DNA of 64,000 nt from Pseudomonas sp. (GTDB lineage Bacteria > Pseudomonadota > Gammaproteobacteria > Pseudomonadales > Pseudomonadaceae). This document shows, piece by piece, positions 63,236 through 64,000 of the stretch (the stretch's first letter is position 1; each line of letters opens with the position of its first letter). Both the position numbers and the translations under genes were made by a program. The notes beneath the pieces were generated by a model. That model was not told where the DNA came from. It was given only the letters and a program-made list of their open reading frames with translations, and ran no database searches. The stretch lies in assembly GCA_007713455.1 (NCBI GenBank), contig VMRT01000004.1, positions 306,995 to 370,994 on the forward strand, written 5' to 3'.

Positions 63236-63825
63236 AATTTGTGCATTGGCTGAATATGGCATCTCGCCTACCTTGCACCGAAGCAGAAGGGCCGGGGCGA
63301 AGAGCAGCATTGTGGGTGCAAGGTTGCAATAAGCGTTGCCGTGGCTGCTGCAACCCCGCGTATTTGCAGCTGGTTGAGCGTGAGTTTGTTTCGGCCTCAT
63401 CGGTTCTCGACTGGCTTGAAGACGCGCACCATGCGCATGATCTTGAAGGGGTGACCTTTCTCGGTGGCGAGCCCATGTTGCAAGCACAAGGCTTGACTGT
63501 TGTTGCGCAAGGAGCGCAGTCGCTGGGGCTGTCAGTGATGGTATTTAGTGGATATACAAAAAACGAGCTTGATGTGCTGCAGCTGCCTGGGGTTGACCAA
63601 CTGATTCGCTACACGGATGTGTTGGTAGATGGCCCGTATGAGGTGAATTTGCCGGAGCAAAATCGCCGTTGGGCAGGCTCCACAAATCAACAATTTCATT
63701 ACCTGACAACGCGTTACGACGCACGGATTGAAAGTGATGGTGAAGTCGAGCGTGTGCTTGAAGTTCGCCTGAGAACTGATGGCTCAATGTTTATAAACGG
63801 ATGGCCAGAAAAAGTATTGCGCTGA
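63232..63825 (+). CDS. Radical-SAM activase-like protein (NrdG/PflA class)
   Basis: A 197-aa protein starting at GTG inside the AAA+ gene's stop. The [4Fe-4S] motif is ALWVQGCNKRCRGCCNP, with C32-x3-C36-x2-C39, followed by GVTFLGGEPMLQ (the GGE SAM-binding motif). The size and the GPGRRAALWVQGC lead-in match glycyl-radical-enzyme activases. No glycyl radical enzyme is encoded in the window, so it may act on an operon partner or make a different product. Last gene of the five-gene operon. Confidence 0.82.
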   Translation: MKFVHWLNMASRLPCTEAEGPGRRAALWVQGCNKRCRGCCNPAYLQLVEREFVSASSVLDWLEDAHHAHDLEGVTFLGGEPMLQAQGLTVVAQGAQSLGLSVMVFSGYTKNELDVLQLPGVDQLIRYTDVLVDGPYEVNLPEQNRRWAGSTNQQFHYLTTRYDARIESDGEVERVLEVRLRTDGSMFINGWPEKVLR

Positions 63826-63861
63826 ATGATTTGGCGCGGACAGGCGGTATTGGTTCGCATA

Positions 63862-64000
63862 GGGAAGGTCTGAAAAAGACTTCCCGAATCTGGTGAAATA
63901 CGCCGATCCCGCCAGCCGAGTTTTTCCATGAAGCAGATGACCTTCGCCGACGCCGAGTACGCCGGCAAGCGCAAGCAGACCCGTAAGGAATTGTTCCTGA
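63862..64000 (+). mobile_element. IS5-family insertion sequence, left end (truncated by window)
   Basis: An end-like inverted repeat region begins near 63862 (GGGAAGGTCTGAAAAAGAC, itself folding with CTTCCC downstream) and is followed 66 bases later by the transposase start. The left boundary is estimated from the repeat; the right end is outside the window. Confidence 0.6.
63928..64000 (+). CDS. IS5-family transposase, N-terminal fragment (cut by window end)
   Basis: The first 24 codons read MKQMTFADAEYAGKRKQTRK, the familiar N-terminus of IS5-group transposases in Pseudomonas. The reading frame is open to the last base of the window. It lies 102 bases after the radical-SAM gene. Confidence 0.75.
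   Translation, partial: MKQMTFADAEYAGKRKQTRKELFL

Noticed and set aside
63232..63825. Prokaryotic viperin
   Set aside because: The protein is about 100 residues too short and its motif context (GPGRRAALWVQGC, GGEP) is that of activases, not of viperin-type MoaA-like enzymes.

Overview
The window is 64 kb of high-GC gamma-proteobacterial DNA. The partial era, recO, pdxJ, cmoA/cmoB, icp, a Lon-type protease, an AraC regulator, putA and putP follow an order familiar from Pseudomonas chromosomes. Together with a short PutA lacking a DNA-binding domain and the DUF3203 and DUF1127 small proteins, this points to Pseudomonas sensu lato, probably Stutzerimonas. That is inference from gene content and order; no search was run.

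Layout. 1-9337: housekeeping genes (era end, recO, pdxJ, DUF2905, a LysR regulator, DUF1127, cmoB/cmoA, chagasin-like inhibitor, Lon/AsrA-type protease, PruR-like AraC regulator). 9338-18796: proline catabolism (putA, putP), a zinc-type TonB receptor with a candidate Zur box, and a second near-identical putP. 18922-20725: a DUF1206 membrane protein and three tiny exported proteins or lipoproteins. 20822-25868: end of the protocatechuate pathway (pcaR, pcaI, pcaJ, pcaF, pcaD) with candidate PcaR operators.

25981-26000 matches the last 20 nt of a bacterial tRNA-Gly on the minus strand, followed by what looks like that tRNA's terminator. The rest of the tRNA is absent. I read this as the attachment-site scar of a large integrative element that starts at about 26001 and runs off the right edge. 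Its first genes are regulators (an HTH-less LysR fragment, an XRE protein, a LysR protein).

28421-48850 is one tightly overlapped defence operon with the type 3 BREX gene order: WYL regulator, brxF, brxC, pglX, SNF2-like brxHII, pglZ and a brxA-like gene. Two blocks sit inside it. Between brxC and pglX lie SIR2, HerA, a PD-(D/E)xK-like protein and a one-span membrane protein. Between pglX and brxHII lie an HTH remnant and a DUF1016 nuclease. A DUF4917 (SIR2-like) gene follows. Element backbone genes come next (MobH relaxase, Xre/RES toxin-antitoxin, DUF3742).

53859-63825 is a second operon, which I regard as the best candidate for an undescribed system: an SF1 DNA2/NAM7-like helicase with a long coiled-coil insert, an 803-aa protein ending in an intact PIN nuclease domain, a coiled-coil protein, a ClpA/B-like AAA+ ATPase and a small radical-SAM activase-like protein. 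Its five genes overlap or abut. An IS5-family element begins just after it and is cut by the window edge.
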